From the NCBI RefSeq assembly GCF_000092845.1, contig NC_014150.1, forward strand, positions 2,789,510-2,853,509: a stretch of DNA of 64,000 nucleotides, read 5' to 3'. The notes beneath the pieces are model-generated. The model was not told the DNA's origin. It made no database searches and saw only the letters and a list, made by a program, of their open reading frames with translations. Below are positions 46,257 to 53,886 of this stretch, piece by piece. The first letter of the stretch is position 1. Every line of letters starts with the position of its first letter. The stretch is from Brachyspira murdochii DSM 12563. Its GTDB lineage: Bacteria > Spirochaetota > Brachyspiria > Brachyspirales > Brachyspiraceae. A program made the translations under genes and the position numbers.

Positions 46257-46874
46257 TTAATAATTATTTATTTTTAAATTTCTTATCCAAGACTTTATTC
46301 TGCCGTCCTCGTATTGTATATTAGAGGAGTCTAATGCCAAGCCATTTAATATATTGGCATTTTTTATCATGTTTCTAATAGTATTATATGATCTTCCAGC
46401 ACCGTATCCGTCATGAGTACAAAATGGTACTATAGTTTTTGATGACAAATTATAATCTCTTATAAATGAACGCACTGCCATTGGTACATCATTAGCCCAT
46501 ACTGGATATCCTATAAAAACAGTATTATATTTGTTTATATCAATATTTAGCGGCTTTATTTTTGGAAAATAATTATTACGCATTTCTTCATGATTTTTAT
46601 CAACTAAATCGTCGAAGTTATCAGTGTATTTATCAACTGTTTCTATTAATCTAATATCAGCATTTAATTCGTTTTTTATTATATTAGCAGCATATTCTGT
46701 AGTACCCACTCTGTTATTATTTGCTATAATGCTTGCTGAAGTTGATGCGTCTATATTATCTTTAAATAAAGTATTTCCTACTCTTGAAAAATAAACAATC
46801 AAAATTTTTGAATTCTGTGCATATCCTATGTATGTAAACACTATAGAAAATATTATAATAATATATTTTTTCAT
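46257..46874 (-). CDS. Exported flavodoxin-like protein
   Basis: The ATG at 46874 is chosen because GGAG lies 5 bases upstream; an in-frame GTG 6 bases earlier overlaps that site. The 205-residue product has a signal peptide (about 1-18, IIIIFSIVFTYIGYAQ) and a flavodoxin domain: ILIVYFSRVGNT at the FMN loop, TVFIGYPVWANDVPMAVRSF and IVPFCTHDGYGAGRSYNTIR. It should act in the periplasm. It is translationally close to the downstream SDR (11 bases). A gap of about 300 bases with gene scraps separates it from the next flavodoxin gene. Confidence 0.85.
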   Translation of the reverse strand: MKKYIIIIFSIVFTYIGYAQNSKILIVYFSRVGNTLFKDNIDASTSASIIANNNRVGTTEYAANIIKNELNADIRLIETVDKYTDNFDDLVDKNHEEMRNNYFPKIKPLNIDINKYNTVFIGYPVWANDVPMAVRSFIRDYNLSSKTIVPFCTHDGYGAGRSYNTIRNMIKNANILNGLALDSSNIQYEDGRIKSWIRNLKINNY

Positions 46875-46896
46875 GTACACTCCTTTTATGATAAAA

Positions 46897-46955
46897 TTAA
46901 TTTCTATATTTTATAAATGTATTGTCAGCTTTCGCAGAGCGAAGGCGGGAAAAAA
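46897..46955 (-). pseudogene. Short GC-rich gene scrap
   Basis: A minus-strand frame reads RLRSAKADNTFIKYRN and stops at 46897. The part around 46930-46945 is GC-rich (GCTTTCGCAGAGCGAAGGCG), which itself can form a small hairpin. The KADNTFIK portion recurs at 38479-38502 with one silent-type change. This is a remnant or dispersed repeat, not a working gene. Confidence 0.3.
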
Positions 46956-46985
46956 ATAACAAAAAATTTACAAACTTAAAAATTG

Positions 46986-47096
46986 TCAGTATAAACTAAA
47001 AGTTATATTTGCTCTTCTTTCTCCGTTGTTATATAAATCATGAAAAATACTTAAATCTGATGTAACTTTTACCTCCTATAGTAAGATTGGGATTAG
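46986..47096 (-). pseudogene. C-terminal remnant of a probable beta-strand-rich exported protein
   Basis: Two overlapping minus-strand frames read TNPNLTIGGK and then VKVTSDLSIFHDLYNNGERR followed by ANITFSLY and TGA at 46986. Alternating residues and the final aromatic-rich strand resemble the end of a beta-barrel or surface protein. No start is present and the frame changes within GGT-AAA. It is a decayed tail. Confidence 0.3.
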
Positions 47097-47176
47097 TTTA
47101 TTGTTTTATTATTTTGTATTTGCTTTCAGTTAAAAAATATTTATTAATTTATATACTGAAAGCAAGTTTATAATTT

Positions 47177-47734
47177 TTATAGTATGTTTATATTTTGAAG
47201 CCATGTTCTTATATTATTTTCTGAGCTATTAACACTTCTTCCAGATATACTTAGATGGTTTAATATATCAGAGTTAGGGCATAAAGTTTTTATATCATTT
47301 AAACTTCTTCCCATACCGCCTCCGCCATGTGTGCATAAAGGAGCTATTTTTTTACCGCTGAAATTATGAGTTTGTAATAATTGTTTTACTGCCTGAGGAA
47401 TAGTGCCCCACCAATTAGGGTAACATAATATTATAGTGTCATAGTTAGCTAGATTATCTATATTAGCACTTAATCTCGGTAAAACATTATTATTTAATTC
47501 ATCTCTTGCCTGATTTATAGTATCATTATAATCAGTAGGGTAGCTTTCTGCAGTTTTTACTTCAAACATATCAGCATGCGTCATGTTCTTTATCATATTG
47601 GCAGCTGTTTTCGTGTTTCCGCCCCAAGAGAAATACACTATTAAAGTTTTTGAGCTTTGAGCGTATAAGCCTCCTATTAATAATGTGCTTGAAAGAAGTA
47701 ATGATACTAATATTGTTTTGATAATTTTTCTCAT
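47177..47734 (-). CDS. Exported flavodoxin-like protein
   Basis: This 185-residue protein has a signal peptide (about 1-25, ILVSLLLSSTLLIGGLYAQS) and a complete flavodoxin domain: TLIVYFSWGGNTKTAANMIK for FMN phosphate binding, TIILCYPNWWGTIPQAVKQL and APLCTHGGGGMGRSLNDIK. It is a close relative of the two other exported flavodoxins of the island, pointing to tandem duplication. AAAGGAGAG precedes the ATG. It lies 119 bases after the CMD lipoprotein gene. A periplasmic electron-transfer or quinone-reductase role is inferred. Confidence 0.87.
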   Translation of the reverse strand: MRKIIKTILVSLLLSSTLLIGGLYAQSSKTLIVYFSWGGNTKTAANMIKNMTHADMFEVKTAESYPTDYNDTINQARDELNNNVLPRLSANIDNLANYDTIILCYPNWWGTIPQAVKQLLQTHNFSGKKIAPLCTHGGGGMGRSLNDIKTLCPNSDILNHLSISGRSVNSSENNIRTWLQNINIL

Positions 47735-47853
47735 ATTTAAACTCTCCTTTTATAAAATTTTTTTATTAACTTTTATAAAAAATGTATAGCTATTTTGCAT
47801 TTTTTATTTATGTTATTATCAATAGATATAATAAGTATTATTCTTGTTTATTA

Positions 47854-48699
47854 TTATTGTATATTGTTAATTACAGTTATAGCGTTTAATGTTCTTGGGT
47901 ATCCTATATAAGGAAGGCATTGAGTTACAGCTTCTATCATCATATCTTTTGTGTTTCCCATTGCTATATTAGCATTTGCATGTGCTGTAGCCTGAGGTTC
48001 AGCTCCTCCTAAAGATATTATCATTATGAATGTTAAAAGCTCTCTTGTTTTTAAATCCAAACCTGTTCTAGTATAGAAATCTCCGAAACAGTTAGCTGAT
48101 AAATAGTTCTGAATATGTTTTTGATTTGGGGCAGCATTTGAATGAGCAGTAAGTATTGCATTTCCAAATATGCTTACCTGAGTTTCTAATCCCTTATCAA
48201 ATCTTGTTTCCTCTGTAACAGTTGATTGACTTTCTATAGGAAGTGATATATTTTTTGCTTTAAAAACTTCATTTGCTTTTTCTAAAGCTGCAAATACTCT
48301 TGGAAAACCTACATAAGGAGAACATTGATATAATGCCTCTTTTATCTCTATAGGTGTAACTCCAACATTCAAAGCTATTTCTACATGATCTTTTATAAAG
48401 TCAGTGCCTTGTGAAGCTGTTAGAGAAACTAATGTTACAAGTTCTCTTAATTTTGCATCTAATGAACCATGATTATAAACTTCGCCGTATAAAAAGTTAT
48501 TGAATATACTTTCTAATTCTTCATCATTTGGTTTTGATGATTTAGCCTCTCTTTTGAATAATTCATTATATTTACTATTTGCTTTTTCTGTCATAGTTAG
48601 ATTTCCTCCGCTATTATTAGTATTATTGTTATTTGCCTGACAAGATAATATTGTCATTAATAAAAATATTGATAAACTTAATTTTAATATTTTTTTCAT
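47854..48699 (-). CDS. Lipoprotein with two carboxymuconolactone-decarboxylase-like domains
   Basis: This 281-residue lipoprotein has lipobox TILSC (Cys20). Two CMD-fold repeats follow: about 60-140 (LRELVTLVSLTASQGTDFIK, HVEIALNVGVTPIEIKEALY) and about 180-275 (RTGLDLKTRELLTFIMIISL, MIEAVTQCLPYIGYPRTLNA). Neither repeat has the Cys-x-x-Cys of AhpD peroxidases, so thiol peroxidase activity is not expected; it resembles the gamma-CMD group. It lies 19 bases after the aldo/keto reductase gene, clearly one operon, downstream of the MerR-type promoter at 49604. Its substrate is unknown. Confidence 0.88.
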   Translation of the reverse strand: MKKILKLSLSIFLLMTILSCQANNNNTNNSGGNLTMTEKANSKYNELFKREAKSSKPNDEELESIFNNFLYGEVYNHGSLDAKLRELVTLVSLTASQGTDFIKDHVEIALNVGVTPIEIKEALYQCSPYVGFPRVFAALEKANEVFKAKNISLPIESQSTVTEETRFDKGLETQVSIFGNAILTAHSNAAPNQKHIQNYLSANCFGDFYTRTGLDLKTRELLTFIMIISLGGAEPQATAHANANIAMGNTKDMMIEAVTQCLPYIGYPRTLNAITVINNIQ

Positions 48700-48718
48700 T
48701 TAATAATCTCCTTATATT

Positions 48719-49564
48719 TTAATATTTCATATTTAATAATTTTTTTATAAACTTTTCATCTTCATTAAGAAATATAATATTTTTATTATTGTCTAAAGTT
48801 TTTATAATATTCATATCATTATCATCTAATATAAAATCAAATATTTTAGAGTTTTCTATTATCCTCTCTTTATTAACACTTTTGGGTATAATAGGTATAT
48901 TTCTTTGAGTTAGCCATCTTAAAATAACTTGAGCTATAGTTTTATTATATTTTTTTCCTATACTTTTTAATATTTCATTATTGAAAATATTATTACTGCC
49001 TTCTGCTAAAGGAGCCCAAGATTCTAATGTGATATTATACTCTTTCATTAATTCTTGGTCTTCCCATCTTTGAAAGAATGGATGAGTTTCTATTTGATTA
49101 ATAGCCGGTATTATTTTATGATTATGTACAAAATCAATTAATCTATCTTTATAGAAGTTGCAAACTCCTATAGCTTTTATATGTCCAGCTTCGTATAATT
49201 CTTCAATTGCTTTCCAAGCAGAATAATAATTACCAAAAGGCATATGGATCAAATATAAATCTAAATAATCTAATCCCAATTTTTCCATAGATATTTGAAA
49301 TGCTTTTTTTGCCTTATCATAATCTGCATCTTGTATCCATAATTTTGTGGTTATAAACATCTCTTTTCTATTTATACCGCTTTCTTTTATAGCATCTCCT
49401 ACCGCTTTTTCATTCATATATATAGATGCTGTGTCTATATGTCTGTAGCCTGCTTCAATAGCATAAATACATGCTTTTTTGCATTCTTCGTAATTATCTA
49501 TTTGGTATACTCCAAATCCAAGAATAGGCATTTCAACACCATTATTTAGTTTTATATTATTCAT
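48719..49564 (-). CDS. Aldo/keto reductase
   Basis: This 281-residue NADPH-dependent reductase of the AKR superfamily has the catalytic tetrad as D and Y in HIDTASIYMNEKAVG, K in TTKLW and H in LIHMPFG. The cofactor site includes IPKSVNKERIIENSKIFDF. It reduces aldehydes or ketones in the cytoplasm. It is the first gene after a MerR-type promoter and is followed by the CMD lipoprotein, a pairing that suggests an inducible electrophile-detoxification operon. GGAGAG lies 4 bases before the ATG. A paralogue sits at 60420-61241 without this promoter. Confidence 0.93.
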   Translation of the reverse strand: MNNIKLNNGVEMPILGFGVYQIDNYEECKKACIYAIEAGYRHIDTASIYMNEKAVGDAIKESGINRKEMFITTKLWIQDADYDKAKKAFQISMEKLGLDYLDLYLIHMPFGNYYSAWKAIEELYEAGHIKAIGVCNFYKDRLIDFVHNHKIIPAINQIETHPFFQRWEDQELMKEYNITLESWAPLAEGSNNIFNNEILKSIGKKYNKTIAQVILRWLTQRNIPIIPKSVNKERIIENSKIFDFILDDNDMNIIKTLDNNKNIIFLNEDEKFIKKLLNMKY

Positions 49565-49603
49565 AATCTCTCCATTTTTTTATTATACCTATTTTATTTT
49601 TTT

Positions 49604-49634
49604 ATTTTAGCATTAGAGTTTACTCCAATGTCAA
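49604..49634 (-). promoter_or_regulatory. MerR-type promoter/operator of the aldo/keto reductase operon
   Basis: On the minus strand TTGACA (49634-49629) and TAAAAT (49609-49604) are 19 bases apart instead of 17. The spacer, together with the end of the -35, forms the inverted repeat CATTGGAGT-AA-ACTCTAATG. Over-long spacers with such a dyad are the mark of MerR-family activators. The same arrangement is found at 50708-50738. Confidence 0.8.
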
Positions 49635-49680
49635 TAGCAAAATTGTAATTTTTTTATTTAATTTTATAAATTAGCAATTT

Positions 49681-50109
49681 TTAATTTGCTTTCTCTATAC
49701 GAATTTCAAAATATCCTTTTATATTTGAAAGTTTTGATATATCAGAAATATTTTCAAATCTTCCCAAATAAATTAAATTATTCGAATATCTGAAATTTTT
49801 ATAAAATATAGCCAAATTACCCCAAGGAGCATAATAAGTTATATCACCTGCTTTTGGAGTTATGCCGTCTGGTTCATTTTGAGTATTTAATTTTTTACTC
49901 AAATATGATATTTTCTCTGTACCATTAAAATCTTCAATCTTCAAATTCATAGGCAGAAGCGATAAAAAATCATTTCCAGCATTTGAATTTGTTATTAAAG
50001 CATAAACTTCATTATCATTAAATATTAATTTTACTTTTGTACTTTGTGTAAAAGCATTCATTGTAAATATACTCGATATAAGTAATATAAAAGCAATAGT
50101 ATTTTTCAT
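49681..50109 (-). CDS. Exported cyclophilin-like fold protein
   Basis: This 142-residue protein has a signal peptide (about 1-21, FILLISSIFTMNAFTQ). The mature domain fits the small cyclophilin-like family: VKLIFNDNEVYALITNSNAG, DFLSLLPMNLKIEDFNGTEK, AGDITYYAPWGNLAIFYKNF and LIYLGRFENI. This family has the cyclophilin barrel but usually no proven prolyl isomerase activity, and it often accompanies flavodoxin, CMD and cupin genes, as here. It lies 42 bases after the cupin gene, so it should share the MerR-type promoter at 50708. Its biochemical role is unknown. Confidence 0.82.
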   Translation of the reverse strand: MKNTIAFILLISSIFTMNAFTQSTKVKLIFNDNEVYALITNSNAGNDFLSLLPMNLKIEDFNGTEKISYLSKKLNTQNEPDGITPKAGDITYYAPWGNLAIFYKNFRYSNNLIYLGRFENISDISKLSNIKGYFEIRIEKAN

Positions 50110-50151
50110 AAATAAATCTCTAGTAAAAGTATTTAATCATTTATTTTTATA

Positions 50152-50676
50152 TTATTGATTAGTATAGCTGTAATATTCTTCATCAGTAACATGTTCCATC
50201 CAAGTAACATTGTTTCCGTTTGAATCACCTGTTATAGCAACATGTTTCATATAAGAATTTGGAGAAGCTCCATGCCAATGTTTAACATTTGAAGGGCAGT
50301 ATAAAATATCTCCTGCTCTAAACTCCTGAATGGGTTTTCCTTCTTCTTGAGTAAGTCCTACACCTTCAACAACTATTAAATGCTGTCCTGCTGGGTGTGT
50401 ATGCCATGCACTTCTTGCTCCCGGCTGAAATGTAACATAGGCTACTGAGAATTTAGATGTTTCATTAGGTGCTGTTATACTTTCAACTTCAACATCGCCT
50501 GTAAAATAGTCTGCTGAACCTTTAGATTTTTGACCATCGCCTTTTTTTATCAATACTGTTTCTTCTGGCGATTTTGCATATTCATAACCATTTGAAGCCT
50601 CTTTACTTCCTGCATTACATGATACAGCAGTAAATATTATTGATAAAGTAAAAGTAATTAGTAAATATTTTTTCAT
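50152..50676 (-). CDS. Cupin-domain lipoprotein
   Basis: The ATG at 50676 is chosen because AAGGAGAG precedes it and it starts a clean lipoprotein signal (MKKYLLITF...TAVSC, Cys20); the longer frame to 50727 would run through the promoter. The 174-residue protein has a single cupin barrel with metal ligands in WHTHPAGQHLIVVEG (His, His, Gln/His) and VKHWHG. Such small cupins resemble manganese-dependent hydroxynitrile-lyase-like proteins often found with CMD proteins. It is the first gene after the MerR-type promoter. The substrate is unknown. Confidence 0.88.
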   Translation of the reverse strand: MKKYLLITFTLSIIFTAVSCNAGSKEASNGYEYAKSPEETVLIKKGDGQKSKGSADYFTGDVEVESITAPNETSKFSVAYVTFQPGARSAWHTHPAGQHLIVVEGVGLTQEEGKPIQEFRAGDILYCPSNVKHWHGASPNSYMKHVAITGDSNGNNVTWMEHVTDEEYYSYTNQ

Positions 50677-50707
50677 TTTCTCTCCTTTTTGTAAAAAATC
50701 TTTTATG

Positions 50708-50738
50708 ATTATAGCATTAGAGTTCACTCCAATGTCAA
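50708..50738 (-). promoter_or_regulatory. MerR-type promoter/operator of the cupin operon
   Basis: On the minus strand TTGACA (50738-50733) and a perfect TATAAT (50713-50708) are separated by 19 bases. The spacer region holds CATTGGAGT-GA-ACTCTAATG, a 9-2-9 dyad with one mismatched pair. The start codon is 32 bases downstream of the -10. It differs from the element at 49604 by one base in the dyad centre and one in the -10. Confidence 0.85.
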
Positions 50739-50797
50739 TATATAATTATGAGAAATTGAAAAAAAATAATTGAATTTTTTGTTATTGTGTTTGATTA

Positions 50798-52393
50798 TTA
50801 AGAAGTTTTTTTATCAGTATTAATTTTGTTTATTTTTATTCTTAGAATTATTCCTATCAATGCTATTATGAATGTGATAAATAAAGCATGATACAAATTT
50901 AGTTTTATATCATATTTTAGAAAACTTATGTTGCTGAACTTTTTTGCTAAATCTATTAAAAGTGAAGAACAAAACTCTACTGTTAAAGCAGGATAAACTG
51001 ATATAGGACTAAATATCACATATGAAACTATAGTTATTATCGATGATGAAAGTATTATAAATGATAAAGGCACTGCAAATATATTTGCTATTATAGAGGT
51101 TAGATTTAATATTGAAAAATGATATATGCTAAGTGGAAGAACTATGATAAGGGCAAATACATTGATAGATAAAAACGATAAAGATTTTATTATGATACTT
51201 TTTGTTATTTCTAAGACTTTATTATTAGTATTAATATTTTTTATATTTTTTATTACATAGAAATTAATAATAGGATAGTAAAGAATTATTCCCAAAGTTG
51301 CTAAAAATGAAAATTGGAAGCTAATATCTTTTATAGAATTAGGATTAAGCAGAAGTATTATTAAAGCAGATAAAAATAATGCATTAACAGAGTTTCTATT
51401 TCTATCAAAATAGTATGATATAGTAAAACATACTGCCATTATACTTGCTCTTATTATAGAAACAGAAAATAAAGTAATAGGCGGATATATTATTACTGTT
51501 ATGATTGCTGATATTAATATTCTTTTGTAAAAGTTTAGATGGAAAAATGATAATATTAAATACAAAATTGAAAGTATCATTGAAATATGAAGACCTGATA
51601 TAGAAAGTATATGAGATATTCCAGAATCTATAAAATATTTTCTTATATGATAAGGAATAATATTTTTATCGCCTATCATAATACCTTGTGCTATAGTATA
51701 TGGTATTGCATCAATATTTTCTCCAAGCGACTTTTTTATAATGTTTCTTATTTTTAGAGCATATGCATTTATATAGTTTATAATAGAAAAGCCTTCTTTT
51801 TGAACAACAAAATTATTATACGGATATATGCTTGCTGCTCCATAAAGCATTTTCTCAGAAAGTACTTTTATTATAGTTTTTGAATCGTAAATATCATCAT
51901 TGGTTAATATATTTTTATATAGATTTAATTTTGAAGATACAGTTATTTCATCATTAATGTATATTGGTTTTAGTGAACTATTATAAAGTCTTATATTTCC
52001 AGCATAATTATACCAATTAGTACCATCATAAACTTTATCTACATAGGCAATATATCTGTCTCTAAAACCTACAACTCCGTCATATGATAATATTTTTGCA
52101 TTGTATGCTTTTATTGGCTTATCAAAAGTATTAAGAGGATTTTTAAATATGTCATAATATCTTGTAATAGTGTAGCTGTATCCTATAAATAAAGATGATA
52201 GTATAAGTATTATTAAAGAAATATAATAATACTTTTTTAATGCTAGTATTATTGATATAATAATTAATGTAAATGCTAATGTCAATGAAATATAAATAAA
52301 TGTTTGATTTACAAATGCTAAAGAAATACCTACTGCAAAAAATAAAGTTATGTATATAATGTATGTAAGCGGATATATAAAAATATTTTTCAT
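50798..52393 (-). CDS. comEC: ComEC/Rec2-family DNA-uptake membrane protein
   Basis: ComEC forms the channel that takes single-stranded DNA across the inner membrane during transformation. The 531 residues include N-terminal helices with an OB-like DUF4131 region (about 60-200) and the Competence domain (about 225-520) with GIMIGDKNIIPYHIRKYFID, SGISHILSISGLHISMILSI, SIIRASIMAVCFTISYYFDR and NPNSIKDISFQFSFLATLGI. The C-terminal metallo-beta-lactamase domain of longer ComEC proteins is absent, as in some other bacteria. It lies 11 bases after a TetR gene on the same strand, with only a weak ribosome-binding site. Confidence 0.9.
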   Translation of the reverse strand: MKNIFIYPLTYIIYITLFFAVGISLAFVNQTFIYISLTLAFTLIIISIILALKKYYYISLIILILSSLFIGYSYTITRYYDIFKNPLNTFDKPIKAYNAKILSYDGVVGFRDRYIAYVDKVYDGTNWYNYAGNIRLYNSSLKPIYINDEITVSSKLNLYKNILTNDDIYDSKTIIKVLSEKMLYGAASIYPYNNFVVQKEGFSIINYINAYALKIRNIIKKSLGENIDAIPYTIAQGIMIGDKNIIPYHIRKYFIDSGISHILSISGLHISMILSILYLILSFFHLNFYKRILISAIITVIIYPPITLFSVSIIRASIMAVCFTISYYFDRNRNSVNALFLSALIILLLNPNSIKDISFQFSFLATLGIILYYPIINFYVIKNIKNINTNNKVLEITKSIIIKSLSFLSINVFALIIVLPLSIYHFSILNLTSIIANIFAVPLSFIILSSSIITIVSYVIFSPISVYPALTVEFCSSLLIDLAKKFSNISFLKYDIKLNLYHALFITFIIALIGIILRIKINKINTDKKTS

Positions 52394-52404
52394 TATATTA
52401 ATAT

Positions 52405-52971
52405 TTATCTTTTGACAATTCCGTAGAATATGATATTTATAATGATATCCAAATCCTTTTCATAGTCTTCTGAACTTTTATTTTTTACCCATTCAATTTC
52501 AAAGCCTTTTATAATAGCCAAAACAGCCTCAGTAGCAAGTCTTAAATCTATATTAAATAACCCTTTTTTTACTCCGCTTCTTAATATCATTTTTATAGTG
52601 TTGTACTCTTCTTTATGATATTGTGCTCTCATATGTTCTATAAGAGTAAAGTCTTCAAATATTTCACTATGCAATGCTTCATAAAGATTTGCTAATTTTA
52701 TATAACCTTTCTGTCTTGTGAGAATATATGCTCTTAATTTTGCTTCTGCTGTATCCTCTTTTTTTATAGCCTCATACAATTCTTTTTTTAAGTCATTAGC
52801 TTCATTTTCAGCTATGGCAAAAAATATTTCCTCTTTACTTTTAAAATAATGATAAATACTGCTTTTAGATTTATGTACCATTAGAGCTATATCGCTCATA
52901 GAAGCTTTTTTAAATCCGTACTTTTTGAATAGTCTTTTTCCTGCATTTACTATTTGTTCACGAGGCGTCAT
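52405..52971 (-). CDS. TetR/AcrR-family transcriptional regulator
   Basis: This 188-residue regulator has an N-terminal helix-turn-helix (about 5-50): REQIVNAGKRLFKKYGFKKA, SMSDIALMVHKSKSSIYHYF and KSKEEIF. The C-terminal ligand-binding and dimer domain is helical, with LIEHMRAQYHKEEYNTIKMI, and its effector is unknown. AGAAGG precedes the ATG and a consensus promoter lies 40 bases upstream. comEC follows at 11 bases, so the two are cotranscribed; whether the regulator controls competence is untested. Confidence 0.92.
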   Translation of the reverse strand: MTPREQIVNAGKRLFKKYGFKKASMSDIALMVHKSKSSIYHYFKSKEEIFFAIAENEANDLKKELYEAIKKEDTAEAKLRAYILTRQKGYIKLANLYEALHSEIFEDFTLIEHMRAQYHKEEYNTIKMILRSGVKKGLFNIDLRLATEAVLAIIKGFEIEWVKNKSSEDYEKDLDIIINIIFYGIVKR

Positions 52972-53007
52972 CTGTATTTACCTTCTGCTGCTTATTTGAT
53001 TATAATT

Positions 53008-53035
53008 ATTATATACTCTATTTTTTATTTGTCAA
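53008..53035 (-). promoter_or_regulatory. Promoter of the tetR-comEC operon
   Basis: On the minus strand TTGACA (53035-53030), a 16-base spacer and TATAAT (53013-53008) lie 36 bases before the TetR start codon. Confidence 0.75.
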
Positions 53036-53053
53036 AGATGTATAATATTATAA

Positions 53054-53812
53054 TTATTTTGTCTCATTGGTGATAATAAAAGTAGTTCTGTTTTCGTTAG
53101 TATTTCCAACATAATCTATAGATGCAGTATTAATTTCGCCTGTGGTTTGATTATTATATTTTTCATAATAATTTTTTACATCAGCCATATTTGATACTTC
53201 AGGTATTATTGTTTCTACATAAGGCATAGAAGTTACTTCAATCATATTATTTGTAAACTCTTCATTGAGTTCTATATTTTTTGTTGATAGTTTATTAGAA
53301 TTGTCAATATTAACTTCTGTAAACGGTTCAACTTTAGTTCCATTAACTTCGCCTTCTCCATATAAGAATTGAGCTTTTGTGTTTCCATTGGTATATGATA
53401 TTGCAGCGGCTCCTGATACTTTGATACTTGCATTAGAAGTTAATACGATGATAGAGTCTGCTTTAGCATTTGATGAAGCGGCAATTAAAAAATCTCCATT
53501 ATCTAAAGTTAATTTTGTATTTCCTGTTCTATCATAGGATTCATCTATATTTAGTGAGGAGTTTTCTTTAACTTTGAATATATTATTACTTTCTAAATAT
53601 GAAGTTAGAGAAGAATTATTTTCTGTGGATATATTATCTTTGGTGAATAATAAATCTCCATTTCTTGCAGGTTTTACTATAGCCTTTTGAGAAGATATTT
53701 TTACTTTTCCTTTAACATCAACTACTTTCATATACTGATTTGTTTTATATGCTGACTGCAGTGTTAAAGCTATAGAAAGCATTAATAATATAGAAATAAT
53801 TTTCTTATTCAT
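53054..53812 (-). CDS. Exported FecR-domain protein
   Basis: This 252-residue protein has a signal peptide (about 1-20, ISILLMLSIALTLQSAY) and a FecR-like domain at about 28-175. That region contains VVDVKGKVKIS, ARNGDLLFTKDNISTENNSS, SLNIDESYDRTGNTKLTLDN and IKVSGAAAISYTNGN. FecR domains in exported proteins form beta-rich modules linked to surface sensing or scaffolding. No sigma factor or TonB receptor is nearby, so a signalling role like E. coli FecR is unlikely. It follows the PBP1C gene by 74 bases on the same strand. GGAG precedes the ATG. Confidence 0.8.
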   Translation of the reverse strand: MNKKIISILLMLSIALTLQSAYKTNQYMKVVDVKGKVKISSQKAIVKPARNGDLLFTKDNISTENNSSLTSYLESNNIFKVKENSSLNIDESYDRTGNTKLTLDNGDFLIAASSNAKADSIIVLTSNASIKVSGAAAISYTNGNTKAQFLYGEGEVNGTKVEPFTEVNIDNSNKLSTKNIELNEEFTNNMIEVTSMPYVETIIPEVSNMADVKNYYEKYNNQTTGEINTASIDYVGNTNENRTTFIITNETK

Positions 53813-53886
53813 AGATAAACTCCGTAAAATACATATTACACTATTAATATTATCGGCATTAAAAAAATTATCAATACAGTTTTTTT

